From positions 1 through 38,621 of the forward strand of contig JBLKOM010000010.1 of the NCBI GenBank assembly GCA_047602755.1: 38,621 nucleotides of DNA, written 5' to 3'. A program made the position numbers and the translations under genes. Positions 1-9,842 of the stretch are shown here, in pieces. This DNA comes from JACJVV01 sp047602755. Its GTDB lineage: Archaea > Nanobdellota > Nanobdellia > Woesearchaeales > JACJVV01. The first letter of the stretch is position 1. Each line of letters begins with the position of its first letter. The notes beneath the pieces are model-generated. The model saw nothing but the letters and a program-made list of their open reading frames with translations, was not told the origin of the DNA and made no database searches.

Positions 1-32
1 ATCCCTCGGTCACTTCGTGACGCAACTAACAA

Positions 33-106
33 GGATTTAGAGATTCCAGAAACTTGCAGTTTCTTCCATCCAAATTTCTCGCTGCGTTCGAAACTTCTCT
101 AAATCC
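33..106. repeat. Structured 74-bp inverted-repeat element
   Basis: GGATTTAGAGA at 33-43 is the exact reverse complement of 96-106, so an 11-bp perfect stem closes a 74-bp element. Inside it AGAAACT-tgc-AGTTTCT (48-64) forms a second perfect hairpin. It is more GC-balanced than its surroundings. Size and a TTCGAAA stretch (85-91) recall a tRNA, but no T-stem, D-arm or anticodon arm can be drawn. It could be a small structured RNA or a dispersed genomic repeat; copy number cannot be judged here. Confidence 0.5.
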
Positions 107-252
107 TAATGTTAAGTTCAATAAAATTTGAGTTCCCTTTTCTTTTTTAGAAAAAAAGAAACAAAAAATAGGGGGTTCCTTAGGTCTTTCAGACATATTC
201 GCTCGCAACTTTGTTGCTCGATATTTTATATTTGTAGAAGAGGGCAGTTTTC

Positions 253-825
253 TTATTCAAGTTCTTTTAATCGTTTAGCTACATCATTTCCTAATTTTGT
301 TTTCTGGTATATTCTTCCTGTTTTCTCTTTTGGATTTTCTGATGCATCTCTATATAATTCACTTCTTTCTCGAAGAATGTCATTAAGAATATGTGGTTGT
401 TTTTGTATGTATATTGCATTAAAAGCTTCTACTTGTTTTTCGACATCTGAACCTGTATAAATTATGACATCTAATGAACTTAATTTTTGTTCATTTCGAA
501 TTCTTCTTAATAATTGCAATCCTTCATTGCATCCAATGTTGTTTGCTAAATGTATTAATCCTTCATTAGTGCTGTAATCATATTCAGAATCTGGTTGATT
601 TATTGAAGGCATTGAATTATCAGATATAAGTAATTCGTAGCCGTATGGGTTTTTAGATAATTTTTTCCAAGCTTCTACAGGGGACCGGGCAATCTCACAC
701 GCAAAACCATTTGCAAGTGCTATACCTCTAACAGCACCAAGATGTATGTCTTCATCATCTACTGCTAAGATGGTGTGCATTGCTAAATGCATACTATAAT
801 CTAGATCTGTAAAATTTAAAGCCAT
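253..825 (-). CDS. Response-regulator receiver (REC) domain protein, single domain
   Basis: The 190-aa protein is essentially one CheY-like receiver domain. The acidic pair D23-D24 with E25 (AVDDE), the phospho-acceptor D69 (LLISDNSMP), T124 (IIYTGS) and K142 are all in place, so it should be phosphorylated on Asp69 and act in cytosolic signalling. Residues 74-100 are an unusual insertion between the D69 loop and the next helix. There is no DNA-binding or enzymatic output domain; the C-terminal 45 residues are charged and helical. No histidine kinase lies in the window. ATGs at codons 1, 12 and 16 are possible starts; the last begins the conserved fold directly. It sits 77 nt downstream of the TraB-like gene on the same strand, possibly one transcript with it and the HtrA-like gene. 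Confidence 0.85.
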   Translation of the reverse strand: MALNFTDLDYSMHLAMHTILAVDDEDIHLGAVRGIALANGFACEIARSPVEAWKKLSKNPYGYELLISDNSMPSINQPDSEYDYSTNEGLIHLANNIGCNEGLQLLRRIRNEQKLSSLDVIIYTGSDVEKQVEAFNAIYIQKQPHILNDILRERSELYRDASENPKEKTGRIYQKTKLGNDVAKRLKELE

Positions 826-902
826 TTTTTTGTATATTTATCTATGATTTATAAAATTTTCTCTTTGTAGTTACTTTTTAGTGACAACTATGCTGTGCTT
901 TT

Positions 903-1637
903 TTAGAATTTATCGACATCTGGAAGGCTTACCCGTGTTGGTGATAAATCAGATAATCTTTGGTAGAGATTATTTTCATAATGACCAAAAAAATGTGCAC
1001 GACCAGCAATTATAACAGCTATTCCACCATTATTTCTAGATACAATATCTCTTATTCTTGGTTCCATTGCATCATCACATTCACGTATCAATTCTAAGCA
1101 GTGAGGGTCTTTATATACATCTAAATCTTCAACTGAATAAGAATTTTCAATCCAATCATGAAGTTTTTGTGCGTCAAGACATTCTAACTCATCTAAAAAT
1201 GATGCACTAAATCCTTGATTTGGATCAAAACTAGCTTCGCCTAATGCTTCTTGCCATGCTTGCTTGCTTCTTCTTACTAAAACTTCATGATTATGTACTG
1301 GATATATATTTGCTGTTTGATTTTCATGCTGCTTATGTTCATAAGTTGCCCAGATCTCATAACCTTGGTTTACCATAAAATCAAAAACTAATTGGATATT
1401 ACTTTTTGGTTCCTCGATGCCTAAAGCTAAATAAAAATTTTGCATTAATTGATCAAAACTTTTTTGTTTTTCCATTACTCTTTTGTATATTTGTCTTTCT
1501 TCTAATCTTTGATTTATTAACTCTTCAGAAGCTTCTATTCCAATACTAGTTGGTCTTACAAAACCTAAGAATTTTTTAATTCTCTCTGGACCTTTCATAT
1601 CCCAATGAACTGTACCAAGTAAATATAATAATGACAT
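903..1637 (-). CDS. TraB/TIKI (PrgY-EreA)-superfamily-like protein
   Basis: The 244-aa protein opens with LLGTVHWD (G8-T9-x-H11), has GIEAS (E35) at the end of the second strand and IIAGRAHFFG (H215) near the C terminus. These match the GTxH, conserved Glu and GxxH signatures of the TraB/PrgY/TIKI/EreA superfamily of metal-dependent proteases and esterases. No transmembrane segment is evident, so it is probably cytosolic. The middle (40-190) is helical and not recognisable. It starts 5 nt after the stop of the HtrA-like protease on the same strand, so co-expression is very likely. The substrate is unknown; family assignment rests on motifs only. Confidence 0.65.
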   Translation of the reverse strand: MSLLYLLGTVHWDMKGPERIKKFLGFVRPTSIGIEASEELINQRLEERQIYKRVMEKQKSFDQLMQNFYLALGIEEPKSNIQLVFDFMVNQGYEIWATYEHKQHENQTANIYPVHNHEVLVRRSKQAWQEALGEASFDPNQGFSASFLDELECLDAQKLHDWIENSYSVEDLDVYKDPHCLELIRECDDAMEPRIRDIVSRNNGGIAVIIAGRAHFFGHYENNLYQRLSDLSPTRVSLPDVDKF

Positions 1638-1642
1638 TTTAA

Positions 1643-2563
1643 CTACCTAAACATTTTTGCAGATTTAATAGCTGCTATTTGATTTATATATGTTAATGCA
1701 TTTGATATTCTTGCGCCTCCTACTAATCCTATTTCTTCTTCTTTTTTTCTAGTAGTGTACACAACAATACCTATTATTTCACCATTACCATTAGCAATAA
1801 TTCCACCACTTTGTCCTTCTTTAGCACGTGCATCAGTTTGAAATAAGTCATGTATTGAATTACCATTAGGCTGTCTCCAAATATGACTTGGATTGGTAAT
1901 TACACCCATTGTATTATACTTTTGTCCATCACGAAAACCAAGAATTCTTACTTCTTTTCCTTTATTGAGGTTACAACTCTGATCAACCTTAACTTTAATT
2001 GGTTTAGAATAAGGGCATACTTTTGTTGCTTTAATAATAGCTATATCAGTATCTTGGTTATACCATATAGTATTTTTTGGTACCGAATACATTAAACCAT
2101 TTTGTGCTCTAATTTTTGCTTTTGCACCATTAGCAATCATATTTTCAACAACATGATGAGCTGTGATAACATAACCATCAGTTGTAATCATGAGACCTGA
2201 ACCAACTGATTTTTCTTTATCGTTTTCAACTATTACTTCGACAAGATTATCACTTATTTGTTCAAGTGATTGTGAACTACTTAAATTTCTTGCTTCATTT
2301 GATGCATTAACAAATGCATTTAATGCAGCGATTGAATATGCTTCCTGTGGTGATATTCTTTTTTTTCCTAGAACTTTTCTAGCAACTCCATTGCCTATAT
2401 TGCCAAGTACAAATGCTGTATATCCTTGAACAATTTCTGGTATTTTATATATATTAGGTAAATGCTCACTAAATTGATCTCCTAATTGTATTCCCACATA
2501 AGCAGAAATTCCGGTTGCTGAAAGAATTCCTGTGGTTCTAATTATACTAACTAATTTTGACAT
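1643..2563 (-). CDS. HtrA/DegP-like trypsin-fold serine protease without PDZ domain
   Basis: Residues about 105-300 form a trypsin-like protease domain. The triad is visible: H137 in VITAHHVV, D173 in DTDIAII and S252 in EGQSGG, with the family GSG motif (121-123) ahead of the first strand. The N-terminal 60 residues have two hydrophobic glycine-rich stretches (about 5-28 and 44-60) that may anchor it in or at the membrane. Canonical DegP/HtrA proteins carry one or two PDZ domains after the protease; none fits in this 306-aa chain. It leads an apparent transcript with the TraB-like gene 5 nt downstream. The role is probably envelope protein quality control; the substrate is not known. Confidence 0.85.
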   Translation of the reverse strand: MSKLVSIIRTTGILSATGISAYVGIQLGDQFSEHLPNIYKIPEIVQGYTAFVLGNIGNGVARKVLGKKRISPQEAYSIAALNAFVNASNEARNLSSSQSLEQISDNLVEVIVENDKEKSVGSGLMITTDGYVITAHHVVENMIANGAKAKIRAQNGLMYSVPKNTIWYNQDTDIAIIKATKVCPYSKPIKVKVDQSCNLNKGKEVRILGFRDGQKYNTMGVITNPSHIWRQPNGNSIHDLFQTDARAKEGQSGGIIANGNGEIIGIVVYTTRKKEEEIGLVGGARISNALTYINQIAAIKSAKMFR

Positions 2564-2920
2564 AGTTAAAAGAAAGAATAATTGATTTATAAATTTTTAC
2601 TTTTTTACTACTATTTAGTTACATTAACTAAGAATAAACAGATTTTAAGTAAATTATTGTTAATCTTATTTTTTTATTCATTTTAGATAAATAAATCAAC
2701 TTTATTATATATTTTATAATTAATTATTTTCTATGAAAAAAATTATGTTATTGTAAAATTATTATTAATTCAAGTAAAAGGTGTATATACAAAAATTAAG
2801 AAATAACTGCAAACTACAGAGAAGACATACACCTATAGTTTATATGAATAGTAATTTTGAATCAACAATAGTAGAAGAAGAATAAGTAGTGAATTGAGTA
2901 AATATAATAACTAATATTAT
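2564..2920. other. Gene-poor AT-rich spacer with an 8-bp inverted repeat
   Basis: No credible ORF is seen on either strand. AGGTGTAT (2779-2786) is repeated inverted at 2827-2834, forming an 8-bp stem around a 40-nt loop. The spacer lies between two minus-strand genes and probably holds the promoter of the HtrA-like gene. Confidence 0.4.
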
Positions 2921-3898
2921 TTAATTTTTCACATTTAAATCTTTTTTCAAAATAAGATAACTATTAAAAAGATAAGTACCACTTATCATACTAATTATAC
3001 TTGTGATAAATGATAGTATAAAAGATATTACTATAAATCCATAACGAATTATTCCTTCTGAGATAAAATAATTATTAATTGCTGAGTTGGAGTAATTACT
3101 TATAATAATAGTAAAGACATTTATTAACAATATTATTAACCCAATAAGTAGTATTTTTTTTACTTTGCCTTTACTAAATTCAAAGCTTTTTTTTATTGAA
3201 TCTCTAGCATTTCCTTGTTCCATAAAGATGATAGGATATATAAAGAATAGTTTTATTGATAAAAATATAATCAAAAAAGGAATTGCTAAAATAGTAATTA
3301 CGATCATTATTAACCCAATTATCATACCAATTTTACCAAGTAATGAAATAACTCCTAATGATAAGAATAATAATATCAACACTGTAATAATTGCTATTAC
3401 AAGTAAAAGAATTAAAACTATAGTACGAATGTATTTACTTATGATCTTGGATGTAGTATCTGATATGCTTTTTAAATTAGTTTTTTTGTTAGTTATTTCA
3501 TGTACTATTGCACAATATTGCATGCAAATTAAATAAATTAGAATAGGAATTATTACTACAACACCAAAAATAGAATAAATAACTATCAAAAACATATTTA
3601 GATTTGAGATATCCATTTTATATTCTGCTTTAAAAGCTTCCTCTCGCTTAGAATCTTTAGCTAAATTTGCAAAGAAATCTTGTTCTGAACTATTAATAGC
3701 ATATTCAGCATCAAATTTTGCTGAGAAAGCAACATACTCTGAATGATATTCTTTTATTAGATTACTTATTCCTGTTGTTTCAAGAAATAAGAAACTATAT
3801 ACACCTAGAACTAATAATGTGATTAAGATGATGATAATTATAGTTTTGCTTGTAATAACAGTTTTTACACTTTTTGAAAGGTTATCCAAATGATTCAT
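2921..3898 (-). CDS. Multi-pass membrane protein, YciC/DUF7847-like architecture
   Basis: The 325-aa protein has about six hydrophobic segments: near 18-40, 102-128, 160-185, 188-218, 247-270 and 285-312. Residues 42-100 are a charged soluble loop. The stretch before the fifth segment (RDSIKKSFEFSKGK) resembles the amphipathic turn in archaeal and bacterial membrane proteins related to YciC and glycerophosphodiester phosphodiesterase membrane domains. No enzymatic motif is visible. It is separated from both neighbours by clear gaps and is probably transcribed alone. Function unknown; the family resemblance is tentative. Confidence 0.6.
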   Translation of the reverse strand: MNHLDNLSKSVKTVITSKTIIIIILITLLVLGVYSFLFLETTGISNLIKEYHSEYVAFSAKFDAEYAINSSEQDFFANLAKDSKREEAFKAEYKMDISNLNMFLIVIYSIFGVVVIIPILIYLICMQYCAIVHEITNKKTNLKSISDTTSKIISKYIRTIVLILLLVIAIITVLILLFLSLGVISLLGKIGMIIGLIMIVITILAIPFLIIFLSIKLFFIYPIIFMEQGNARDSIKKSFEFSKGKVKKILLIGLIILLINVFTIIISNYSNSAINNYFISEGIIRYGFIVISFILSFITSIISMISGTYLFNSYLILKKDLNVKN

Positions 3899-3952
3899 TT
3901 TACTATATATTACAAATTAGTAATACCCATATTTATAAAGATTTTGTTAGAA

Positions 3953-4612
3953 TTATTTTTCTCTGAGATGGTTTGGTAGTAAACTTTGATAGGACTGTAT
4001 TTGTGCTTTTATCACTTCTCTTTCAAAATCATTTCCAGGATTAACACTTTTTAATTGATGATGATATTTTAAAAAACCTTTAATTGCATTCATGAATGCT
4101 TGAGAATCATGTATACCTTTTTCTCTTCCTTTTAACATTTGATATATTAAAGCTCTTGTGTCAATTATACCTTCAAGAGTATCATATTGTAATAGGCCAG
4201 AATTAGTATAATCAATAATTACACCATTAGGTAATGGAATACCATGTCTAAAATCAGTTGCATGAAAATATTCATGGTCAACAATATTATATCTAAAATC
4301 ATTTTCATCTAAGTCTGTAAAAGCTCGAGAATTAACAAAAATAGTGTGGGCATGATTTTTTCCAAGCATTTCACCTGTGATTAATAAAAATGCAAAACTT
4401 GTTGATTGATAAACATTTAACCGCATAGCATCTGCCATATCTGTATCAATTAAATCTGCAAATTGCATCTCTGTTATTTTATCCAAACTTGGTTTCCTAT
4501 GAATATTATAAACTAACGCAGAAACATTTCTATCAGGATTTTGCTTAAAAAAAATATCTAAATAATCTTGTCTTCGTAATTCATCATGTTTAGCTTCATC
4601 AAAAGTTATCAT
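3953..4612 (-). CDS. Putative zincin metallopeptidase (HEYFH)
   Basis: Residues 113-117 read HEYFH, an HExxH zinc-binding motif within a hydrophobic helix (YNIVDHEYFHATD), as in zinc metallopeptidases. A candidate third ligand is the Glu in DTLEGIIDTR about 30 residues later, a gluzincin-like spacing. There is no signal peptide or transmembrane segment, so a cytosolic protease is expected. I do not recognise the family. Its start is 6 nt past the stop of the upstream 502-aa gene, so the two are translationally close and likely work together. Confidence 0.6.
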   Translation of the reverse strand: MITFDEAKHDELRRQDYLDIFFKQNPDRNVSALVYNIHRKPSLDKITEMQFADLIDTDMADAMRLNVYQSTSFAFLLITGEMLGKNHAHTIFVNSRAFTDLDENDFRYNIVDHEYFHATDFRHGIPLPNGVIIDYTNSGLLQYDTLEGIIDTRALIYQMLKGREKGIHDSQAFMNAIKGFLKYHHQLKSVNPGNDFEREVIKAQIQSYQSLLPNHLREK

Positions 4613-4618
4613 TTTTTA

Positions 4619-6127
4619 TCATTCACAATTTTGTAACATTAATTTCTTATAGCAACTTTCAACTTGATATGGCAATTCTTTTTTTGCATCTTGTAATTTT
4701 TGAACAGTTTCAGTAATAATTCTTTGATGATTAGGAGTTTTATTATGTTCAATGATTCTAATTGTTTGAGCTAATACATATTTATCATCAAATTTTGGGT
4801 CTTCTTCAGCAATCATTCTTTGTGTTCTACTATTTATAGCAGAAAGTGCAAGCTTTTCAATTATTGAATTATCAAAACCAAATTGCTCTGCAATATAAAA
4901 TAAATAAGTAGCATCTGTAGATTCATCACACTCTTTTAGATTCCCAGACAAAATCTCTTCTGCTGTTTTTATGAATTCAGTTTCTGTAAGTGATTCAAGT
5001 CTTATTCCATAAGCCCTATCTAAACTAGCGACAAAATAGTTTCGTGATTTAGTTTCATAATAATTTTTTGGATCAACTAACATTGGTCGATGTGTTTTAG
5101 GAATGCTTGCTGCTAATTCATATGTTTGAGAAAGTTCTTCTGAAGTTATCTCTCTTGCTCTTATTTCTGCTAATAATAATCTTGCATCTGAATAGTTACC
5201 TTCATCAATAAATTGATTTGTTCTTTGAATATTATGTGCAATTGACATTCTCAGATCTTCATATGCTCGAAGTCTTTCGCTTGAAGGACCTACAAGAATA
5301 CAAGGGTCGCACCAATGTGCAAATATCTCACCATTTATGATTTTTGCAGAGATTCGTACAGTATCACCTTCTTGGAGAACTTTATACTCAATATTTTCAA
5401 GATTGCCATCTGAAAAAACTAATTTACCTGTAGGCATTTCAACATTTATTTTACGTCCATCTTCAGTCATAATTATACCATATGTCCTAACTTTATTATA
5501 ATCATTAGGGACATCATCAACTTCAACGCATTCTCTTTCGCCGTTTGGTTTTAATAATATTAGTTTTACATGTGAGTGACCATTTGAGAATGAGCCAGAT
5601 TCTCCTGAAATTTTTGTACCCTCAGGAAAACCCAAACTTTTAAGAAATCTGTCTTGACCTGATTCCGCATATCCAATAAATTTACCATAAATTATAGCTT
5701 GTGTTGTTTCTGAGAATGTTTGTGTGCTATCTGGATTAATCAAAGGAAGTTTAGATATATCTACTAAGGTAACATCATAGTTTTGAATGTTAGAAATCTG
5801 AACTTTTTCATCACGATATTGTAAGATTCTTACAATCGATTCTAAGGGAAAGCCATTATATTTTTTTGCAGTTTCTGGGTCAATTGGATTTTTAAGATAA
5901 AAATTATCAGCAATTCTACCATCCATATCAACATGTAATCTTAATCCATTTTCATCATATTCTATAAAACCTTTTACACGAACTAATTCATTAGGATCAA
6001 ATGCTGGGTTTTTTCCTGCATTTTGTCTACTGAGTTTTTCTTCCCAATTAACTACATGCTCTAAATCATATTGTTGTCTTTGAGTAATAAAAGCATTTAC
6101 TATAACTGGTAAATTTACTTGATGCAT
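4619..6127 (-). CDS. Unknown two-part protein, operon partner of the HEYFH zincin
   Basis: This 502-aa protein is not recognised. Residues 1-280 are rich in short beta strands (for example RVKGFIEY near 50 and GDTVRISAKI near 255), like small barrel or OB-like modules. Residues 285-500 are mainly helical and charged. A CDPC pair (C273, C276) ends the beta-rich part and could bind metal; a thioredoxin fold is not apparent. A loop SNGHSHVKL (181-189) is histidine-bearing. No signal peptide or membrane segment is seen. It is followed after 6 nt by the zincin gene, hinting at a protease with its partner or substrate. Confidence 0.55.
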   Translation of the reverse strand: MHQVNLPVIVNAFITQRQQYDLEHVVNWEEKLSRQNAGKNPAFDPNELVRVKGFIEYDENGLRLHVDMDGRIADNFYLKNPIDPETAKKYNGFPLESIVRILQYRDEKVQISNIQNYDVTLVDISKLPLINPDSTQTFSETTQAIIYGKFIGYAESGQDRFLKSLGFPEGTKISGESGSFSNGHSHVKLILLKPNGERECVEVDDVPNDYNKVRTYGIIMTEDGRKINVEMPTGKLVFSDGNLENIEYKVLQEGDTVRISAKIINGEIFAHWCDPCILVGPSSERLRAYEDLRMSIAHNIQRTNQFIDEGNYSDARLLLAEIRAREITSEELSQTYELAASIPKTHRPMLVDPKNYYETKSRNYFVASLDRAYGIRLESLTETEFIKTAEEILSGNLKECDESTDATYLFYIAEQFGFDNSIIEKLALSAINSRTQRMIAEEDPKFDDKYVLAQTIRIIEHNKTPNHQRIITETVQKLQDAKKELPYQVESCYKKLMLQNCE

Positions 6128-6241
6128 TTTTCCACCATAATGATTGTTAAATCTATTTCTAAATAATATTAATTGTTTTTATTTGAAAAATAAGTTAAAA
6201 GAAATACTCCTATATTTAAATGTTTTGTTTTTTATTACTTA

Positions 6242-8314
6242 TTAGTAATGAATTTTTTGTTTTTTTAAAATTTGTTTCTTAGTTACTAGTGCTAAAAATA
6301 GCAACCAGCTAATTATACTTATAATATTACTAATTTTATTAATCAAAGTATTTTCATATTTTATTTCAATCTCTCCGTAGCCATAAAAAAGTATAAACGA
6401 TGGTGAAACTTCATAAGTTTTAATCCTATTACCGTTTTGGTATACTTTCCAATTTGGATAATACGACATCTTAAATAATATAGGAACAAATGAGTCAGAA
6501 TCTACATTAATTCTGAAATAAGTATGATTTGGTGATTTTTTAATTATAGTTATATTTTCATCCCCCTTACCTATGTAGTTTGGAATATTCTCATATACTA
6601 CTAAATTATTTAAGATTTCTTTTGAAAACAAAGTAGTATGAGATATATTAAAAAAATCATCTTTATTAACTATTTTTGGTTTTTTGGTAATTATTTCAAA
6701 TAATGAAGAATTTGCAACTTTATATAAATTATATATACTGACATTCGAATTATTATTAAAATCTGTATAATTATAGAATGATACATTCTCTTGTATAAGC
6801 TCCCAATATTCTTGCGACTTATTTAAACCTACAACATAATTAATATTTAATAATTTAAATTGACGTTTTGAATATTTCTCTAAGTTAGTTAAATTAATTT
6901 CAACATTATGTATGTATGGATGACCAGACCATATGAATGCTGAATCTTGTAAATATTGATATTCTAAAGAAAATACATATCGCGAATTTAAAGATGATTC
7001 AATATAGAGTCCTTTAACACCATGAACATTATTAATTAATGGGATTTGATGTTGTAATAAATGCAGGCTATTCTGGAAATAATATGGTGCAAGTATTAAT
7101 ACTCGCCCATCAATTTCAGTGTTAAATTCATCAATGTATGTATCTTTGATACCTTCTGGATACATACTTGATGATATTAAGATAGTAAATAATGCACCAA
7201 ATATCACAAAAGAATAAAGCAATGAATTATTTTTCTTAAAAAATAAAATAATTACAACAGGGGTTAACAAAATTGGATATATAGAGAAGCGATAAAGATG
7301 AAGTGGTAAATTAATGTAAAAAGAAACAATGAAACTAAAAATAGATATAAAACTAATGAATAATAAGATAGGTATTGCATTGTTAATATTATTTTTGGTA
7401 ACAACATATAATATAATTAATACTATAACTAATAAAAATAAAAATATTTTATAATTAAAACCAATGTGCATCGAAGATGTATAACCATAATTAGCTAAGA
7501 ATGGCAATACCCAAAAAGCTACCATTAAAAAACTTAATATGATATGACTTATCGAAGTTTTAATTATTTTTATTATCTGTTTTTTTCTAAATAAATTTTC
7601 TATAAATAGTGATGAAAAAAGAAGTGCACCTGCAATTGCTGCAAAAATATGTGTTAAAACTAATAAACTCATGAAAAATGAAGATAACAGATATTTATTA
7701 TTATCAAATGAACGAATAAGAGAGCCAAAATAAAAGAAGAAAATCATAACTCCCATTAAATTAACAATCAACCCAACAACAATTGCAGAGTAAAATGTCC
7801 CGCCAAAATGTTCACCTGGAAACATAAAAAGCAATGCAATCATAATTGTTACAAGACATAATCTTTTTTGTGAAGATAGACCTAATGATTTAAGAAAATA
7901 ATTAAAAGAAAAAGGTAATAATATTATAATGGATATGAAAACAATTTTGAAAGAGGTAGTTGTAGATAAAAATAAATCTAGTATTGATACTAAATAAGAG
8001 AATAATGGTGGATAAAACTGATTTTGAGGATAGCCAAAAAAGAAAAAAGGATTCCATCCAATAATGTTAGGAAATAAATATTCACTTGTAAACCATGATG
8101 AAAAATATAGCCCCATTAGGTCCCAATTTTGTAAATTATTCTTAGCAAAAAAAGGGATTATTATTCTAAAGAATAATAATATATACAATATTGTTATTGC
8201 AATTATCCATTGAAATTTATTTACTACCTTAATATTTTTTGTAGTCCAACTAAATAAAGTATTAATTCTTTTTTCATAATTTTTATCTAAACTTTTAAGC
8301 AATGATTTTTTCAT
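6242..8314 (-). CDS. GT-C-like membrane glycosyltransferase (PTPS-related/YfhO-like)
   Basis: The 690-aa protein has an N-terminal block of roughly twelve transmembrane helices (about 35-385) and a C-terminal extracytoplasmic beta-rich domain ending in one more helix (about 660-680). The first outer loop has the GT-C pattern: acidic D65 in NWDLMGLY, then GYP (94-96) and YPP (101-103), as in the membrane family misnamed 6-pyruvoyl-tetrahydropterin synthase-related. The late motif YYPNWKVYQNG resembles YfhO-type proteins. It likely transfers a sugar from a lipid carrier outside the cell. The stop of the preceding glycosyltransferase gene overlaps this start by one base (TGATG), so the pair is co-translated. 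Confidence 0.75.
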   Translation of the reverse strand: MKKSLLKSLDKNYEKRINTLFSWTTKNIKVVNKFQWIIAITILYILLFFRIIIPFFAKNNLQNWDLMGLYFSSWFTSEYLFPNIIGWNPFFFFGYPQNQFYPPLFSYLVSILDLFLSTTTSFKIVFISIIILLPFSFNYFLKSLGLSSQKRLCLVTIMIALLFMFPGEHFGGTFYSAIVVGLIVNLMGVMIFFFYFGSLIRSFDNNKYLLSSFFMSLLVLTHIFAAIAGALLFSSLFIENLFRKKQIIKIIKTSISHIILSFLMVAFWVLPFLANYGYTSSMHIGFNYKIFLFLLVIVLIILYVVTKNNINNAIPILLFISFISIFSFIVSFYINLPLHLYRFSIYPILLTPVVIILFFKKNNSLLYSFVIFGALFTILISSSMYPEGIKDTYIDEFNTEIDGRVLILAPYYFQNSLHLLQHQIPLINNVHGVKGLYIESSLNSRYVFSLEYQYLQDSAFIWSGHPYIHNVEINLTNLEKYSKRQFKLLNINYVVGLNKSQEYWELIQENVSFYNYTDFNNNSNVSIYNLYKVANSSLFEIITKKPKIVNKDDFFNISHTTLFSKEILNNLVVYENIPNYIGKGDENITIIKKSPNHTYFRINVDSDSFVPILFKMSYYPNWKVYQNGNRIKTYEVSPSFILFYGYGEIEIKYENTLINKISNIISIISWLLFLALVTKKQILKKQKIHY

Positions 8315-9762
8315 CAGATCATCTCATTCAATGGGAATAAATATTGTCTTGCATCATAATATGGTACATTATCACAAATTAATAATTGACCAATCCCACC
8401 AATATTATAAACATTTTCTATTTCAAATGATAAATTATATTCTCCTGGTCCAAACTCTTTTGCTATGATAAATAATCCACTTCCTGCAAACCAAATTTCA
8501 GTAATAATATTATCATTAATTGATACATTCTTGATATGATCATCCAAATAGTTAAATATCATATATCCTTTAGATTCTAAAAGTGTAAAATTTGTATAAT
8601 AACTAACATATGAATAAGATGGTTGGTCGAAAATAGGTAATTTAATGGGGATAGTATTATTAATGTATAACTCTTTAAAATTAATACAATCATCAGGTAT
8701 ATCAACATGGATGGAATTTAGGTGATATCTTGGAAGATCAGAAATAACTCTAGCATTAGAGAAAATTAATAAAATAACCATAACAAATGATATTACGCGG
8801 AATAATTTGTTTTTTTCATCGAAAAAATGGGATACAATAATTACTAATAAGAAAGGCAATATTGGAAAGAAATGATGACTAAAAATAATTGTTGCAGGTA
8901 AGAATAACACAATAATGTAGAATATAGGAAACAAATAAAATAATCTTTTGTGTCCTGAAATTTTCAATCTGATTAGACATAGAAATAATAATATAAAAAA
9001 ATAGATAGTTAAATAGCTTAACAATGCAATCATAGACATTAACCCCATGCCACTAATACCCCGAGAAATTGTTACTTTTTCATGTAAGAAATTAATTCCA
9101 CCTATTAAAAAATATGGAATAAAAATAATAAGACTAATTAATAATGCATAAAAATATTTTAGTGAAAAAAATGTTTTAGGTGAGTTATATATTAAATATC
9201 CGGATAAAATTAAAGGAATGATTAATGCTTGAACTTTCGTCTGAATAGATAAACCAAAAAATATACCTAAATAAATGTAATCACTAATTTTTTTATTTTT
9301 TAATACCCTGAAAAAGAAATAAAATGATAACATCATAAATAAAAAAAGAAACGCTTCAGTTTGAATTGTTACAGCAAAATGGACAAATAATTTTGAAGAA
9401 CCTAGCAGTAATACTGAGAAAAATGCGATTTTATTGTTAAATAACTCTTTTACTAATAAAAATAAGACATATAATCCTAAAACTGCAGCAATAGAAGATA
9501 ATAATCTTAAAAAAATAATATTGTTTGTATTAAATAAGCTTAGAATTAAAGGGTAAGCTATTGGTTGAGTATTTTGGAAATTAACAAAATTGCCATCTCT
9601 TAAACTTTGTGCTTGATAATAATAAAATGGTTCATCCCATGATAAAATCGGTTTAGCATTAAAAATCAAAACGCTGTAAATTAATAAAAAAAATGTTAAC
9701 AAAAAAAATATGCTAGTAATTGATTTGATAGAATATAATTTTGTTAATTTTAAAAAGTTCAT
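8314..9762 (-). CDS. ArnT/PMT-like GT-C glycosyltransferase
   Basis: The 482-aa protein begins with a membrane helix (about 15-35) followed by a first outer loop with the catalytic-type D43-E44 pair (SWDEPFYYYQ), as in dolichyl-phosphate-mannose and ArnT-family transferases. About ten further helices follow up to residue 335, then a soluble C-terminal domain of about 130 residues. The QTEA segment and the GLSIQTK loop are typical of the family. It probably uses a polyprenyl-phosphate sugar to modify a surface protein or lipid. Its stop overlaps the start of the second GT-C gene by one base, indicating one surface-glycosylation operon. Confidence 0.8.
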   Translation of the reverse strand: MNFLKLTKLYSIKSITSIFFLLTFFLLIYSVLIFNAKPILSWDEPFYYYQAQSLRDGNFVNFQNTQPIAYPLILSLFNTNNIIFLRLLSSIAAVLGLYVLFLLVKELFNNKIAFFSVLLLGSSKLFVHFAVTIQTEAFLFLFMMLSFYFFFRVLKNKKISDYIYLGIFFGLSIQTKVQALIIPLILSGYLIYNSPKTFFSLKYFYALLISLIIFIPYFLIGGINFLHEKVTISRGISGMGLMSMIALLSYLTIYFFILLFLCLIRLKISGHKRLFYLFPIFYIIVLFLPATIIFSHHFFPILPFLLVIIVSHFFDEKNKLFRVISFVMVILLIFSNARVISDLPRYHLNSIHVDIPDDCINFKELYINNTIPIKLPIFDQPSYSYVSYYTNFTLLESKGYMIFNYLDDHIKNVSINDNIITEIWFAGSGLFIIAKEFGPGEYNLSFEIENVYNIGGIGQLLICDNVPYYDARQYLFPLNEMI

Positions 9763-9842
9763 TATTAACTAATAAATCAAACTTTTATTTATAAATATTT
9801 TAATTATTTAAAATAATATTAGCCTTAAAATCACATTTATTG

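Noticed and set aside
33..106. tRNA-sized element with TTCGAAA and an apparent acceptor stem
   Set aside because: No T-stem, D-arm or anticodon stem can be formed, and the closing stem is 11 bp instead of 7.
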